Assembly (NCBI GenBank): GCA_031290635.1 | Contig: JAITNE010000118.1 | Coordinates: 1-8,698 of the forward strand | Length of the DNA: 8,698 nucleotides | Reading direction: 5' to 3' | Source of the DNA: Tannerella sp. | GTDB lineage: Bacteria > Bacteroidota > Bacteroidia > Bacteroidales > Tannerellaceae | Shown here: in pieces, positions 7,347 through 8,698 of the stretch | How positions within the stretch are numbered: position 1 is the stretch's first letter | Layout: every line of letters begins with the position of its first letter | Notes under the pieces: generated by a model | Seen by the model: the letters and a program-made list of their open reading frames with translations, nothing else | Databases searched by the model: none | Told to the model about the DNA's origin: nothing | Position numbers and translations under genes: made by a program

Positions 7347-8698
7347 ATGAAGACATTAAAAGACTCTGTTGCAATGCGCTGGCTAATGCTGGTTTTGCTA
7401 AGCGGACTGACGTTCGCTACCTATTGGGCGCAAGATTTCATGGGAGGGATAAAAGACATCCTGATGAACGAATATGGATTTACCAGCGAGAATTTCGGAC
7501 GTGTAGTAGGAATGACTACATGGACAAATATGATAGGAATGATTATTGTCGGCGGCATCATACTCGACAAGTGGGGAATCCGCATTGCCGGCTTGATTTT
7601 CGGCGTTCTGGCCGCATTGGGAGCAACTGTCGTCTTCCTTGCATCTATCGGACTGTTCGGAGAAGATTCGAGCACCCGACTGTTGATGATGGGTATAGGA
7701 CGCATGTTGTTCGGTTCGGGACTCGAAGTGGTATGTGTTGTAGCCACTCGAACCATTGTAAAATGGTTTAAGGGCTACGAGATGGCGCTGGCGATGGGTC
7801 TCAATATCGGATTCGGACGTTTAGGAACGGCATTGGGAATAGCCATTTCGCCGGACATAGCGTTCGGCAGCGCAGTATCGGCTTCTTTCGGCTTTGCAGC
7901 CTCGCTGATAGGACTTGCGCTTATTATGTTTGTTGTGTATCTGTTTTTTGATGTAAGAATTGACAAGCAGTTGGCCGCCGACAAACCGAAGGCAGAAAAA
8001 GAAGAATTTAAGTTTGCCGACTTTCTCAATCTTATAAAAGACAAGTCTTTCATTTACATAACGCTTTTGTGCGTAGCCTTCTACGCGGCGTACTTCCCGT
8101 TTATACAGTATGCGCCCGACATGTTAGTCAACAAATTCGGATTCTCTTCCGAGCTGCCCGCCAATGCACCCGTAGTCATGGCAAGCAATCCGGCGCTGGG
8201 GAATGCCTTGATATTTGTGGGACTGTTCCTGTTTGTAATTTTCTTCTCGGTTGTGCCGTCGAATCTTAAAACCGCGATACAACGGCTCATTGTGCGCGTG
8301 GCTGTGCTTCTGGGTTTTGTGTTCTATATTTATCATTTCCGAGAACTGTTTGACGTATGGTTACATAACGGTCCCAAGACGGCTGCGCTTATTCCTTTAG
8401 GAACAATTGTGTTCACACCTGTTTTCGGAGCTATTATCGACAAGAAAAACCGTGCAGCTACGTTGATGATTATAGGTTCGTTTCTGCTGATATTAGCGCA
8501 TCTCTCGCTTTCTGTATTCAATGACGTAACGCTTGCCTACGTGGGATTGTTTTCGCTGGGCATTGCTTTCAGCTTAGTTCCCGCAGCAATGTGGCCTTCG
8601 GTGGCTAAAATCGTTCCCGAAAACCGTTTAGGTACGGCCTACTCGACCATGTTCACGGTTCAAAACTGGGGTTTAGGCATATTTTACTGGGGAATAGG
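7347..8698 (+). CDS. MFS transporter, MFSD1-like, 3'-truncated by the window edge
   Basis: This frame starts at the ATG at 7347 and stays open to the last base, giving 450 codons plus two bases, so the C-terminus lies outside. It is a major facilitator superfamily inner-membrane transporter. Helices fall at about 12-32, 53-73, 79-104, 111-134, 145-167, 177-203 and 234-262. Two further hydrophobic stretches (286-304, 312-330) are followed by 345-364, 369-388, 394-416 and the start of another. The motif-A equivalent GGIILDKWGIR is at 69-79, with a second-half copy GAIIDKKNR at 361-369. GRMLFGSG (118-125), VKWFKGYEMALAMG (138-151) and LGTAYSTMFTVQNWGLG (428-444) recall the MFSD1 group, whose human member moves dipeptides from lysosomes; substrate here is unknown. 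Its 23-bp gap from folC, with no promoter-like box, suggests cotranscription. The hydrophobic stretch at about 271-344, after helix 7, is more than a standard 12-helix MFS needs. Confidence 0.9.
   Translation, partial: MKTLKDSVAMRWLMLVLLSGLTFATYWAQDFMGGIKDILMNEYGFTSENFGRVVGMTTWTNMIGMIIVGGIILDKWGIRIAGLIFGVLAALGATVVFLASIGLFGEDSSTRLLMMGIGRMLFGSGLEVVCVVATRTIVKWFKGYEMALAMGLNIGFGRLGTALGIAISPDIAFGSAVSASFGFAASLIGLALIMFVVYLFFDVRIDKQLAADKPKAEKEEFKFADFLNLIKDKSFIYITLLCVAFYAAYFPFIQYAPDMLVNKFGFSSELPANAPVVMASNPALGNALIFVGLFLFVIFFSVVPSNLKTAIQRLIVRVAVLLGFVFYIYHFRELFDVWLHNGPKTAALIPLGTIVFTPVFGAIIDKKNRAATLMIIGSFLLILAHLSLSVFNDVTLAYVGLFSLGIAFSLVPAAMWPSVAKIVPENRLGTAYSTMFTVQNWGLGIFYWGI

Noticed and set aside
7424..7771. 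Plus-strand 115-codon frame and its antisense partner in the MFS region
   Set aside because: Both lie in other frames of the continuous MFS coding sequence starting at 7347, which has clear helices and MFS motifs and is open to the window end.
1..8698. Mobile element, defence island, CRISPR array or tRNA
   Set aside because: No transposase or integrase frames, terminal repeats, spaced direct repeats or cloverleaf-like sequences were seen; the genes are metabolic and transport types.

Overview
The window carries five protein genes and no RNA genes, CRISPR arrays or recognisable mobile elements. It looks like ordinary chromosome from a gut-type Bacteroidota, most likely order Bacteroidales. 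The grounds are a GH92 mannosidase of the kind expanded in that group, start codons with A/T-rich leaders and no Shine-Dalgarno sequence, and intergenic boxes resembling the Bacteroidota sigma-ABfr -7 element (TAnnTTTG). A family such as Muribaculaceae is plausible, but the sequence alone cannot settle it.

Layout. Bases 1-2127 (+) are the 3' part of a GH92 exo-alpha-mannosidase whose signal peptide and first residues lie upstream. After 21 bp comes a 760-residue CPA2-type cation:proton antiporter with extra membrane helices and two RCK_C-like domains (2149-4431, +). Converging on it with a 4-bp gap is a PIN-PhoH ATPase (4436-5773, -). A 242-bp AT-rich intergenic region (5774-6015) separates that gene from the divergent folC (6016-7323, +). 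After 23 bp an MFS transporter (7347 to the window end, +) follows folC and runs off the edge with no stop, so only its first 450 codons are visible.

How the genes relate. The mannosidase (glycan trimming), the antiporter (ion and pH homeostasis), PIN-PhoH (RNA metabolism) and FolC (folate polyglutamylation) have no obvious shared pathway. folC and the MFS gene are probably cotranscribed. The mannosidase and antiporter may be. The most structured non-coding signal is in the divergent phoH-folC region: two 23-bp elements, identical at 20 positions, lie in mirror orientation, each with a -7-like box facing its own gene.

I see no convincing new multi-gene system. The points most worth a second look are the architectures of the two transporters (an antiporter with tandem RCK_C-like domains and no nucleotide-binding RCK_N; an MFSD1-like MFS protein with a hydrophobic insertion after helix 7) and the mirrored promoter pair.
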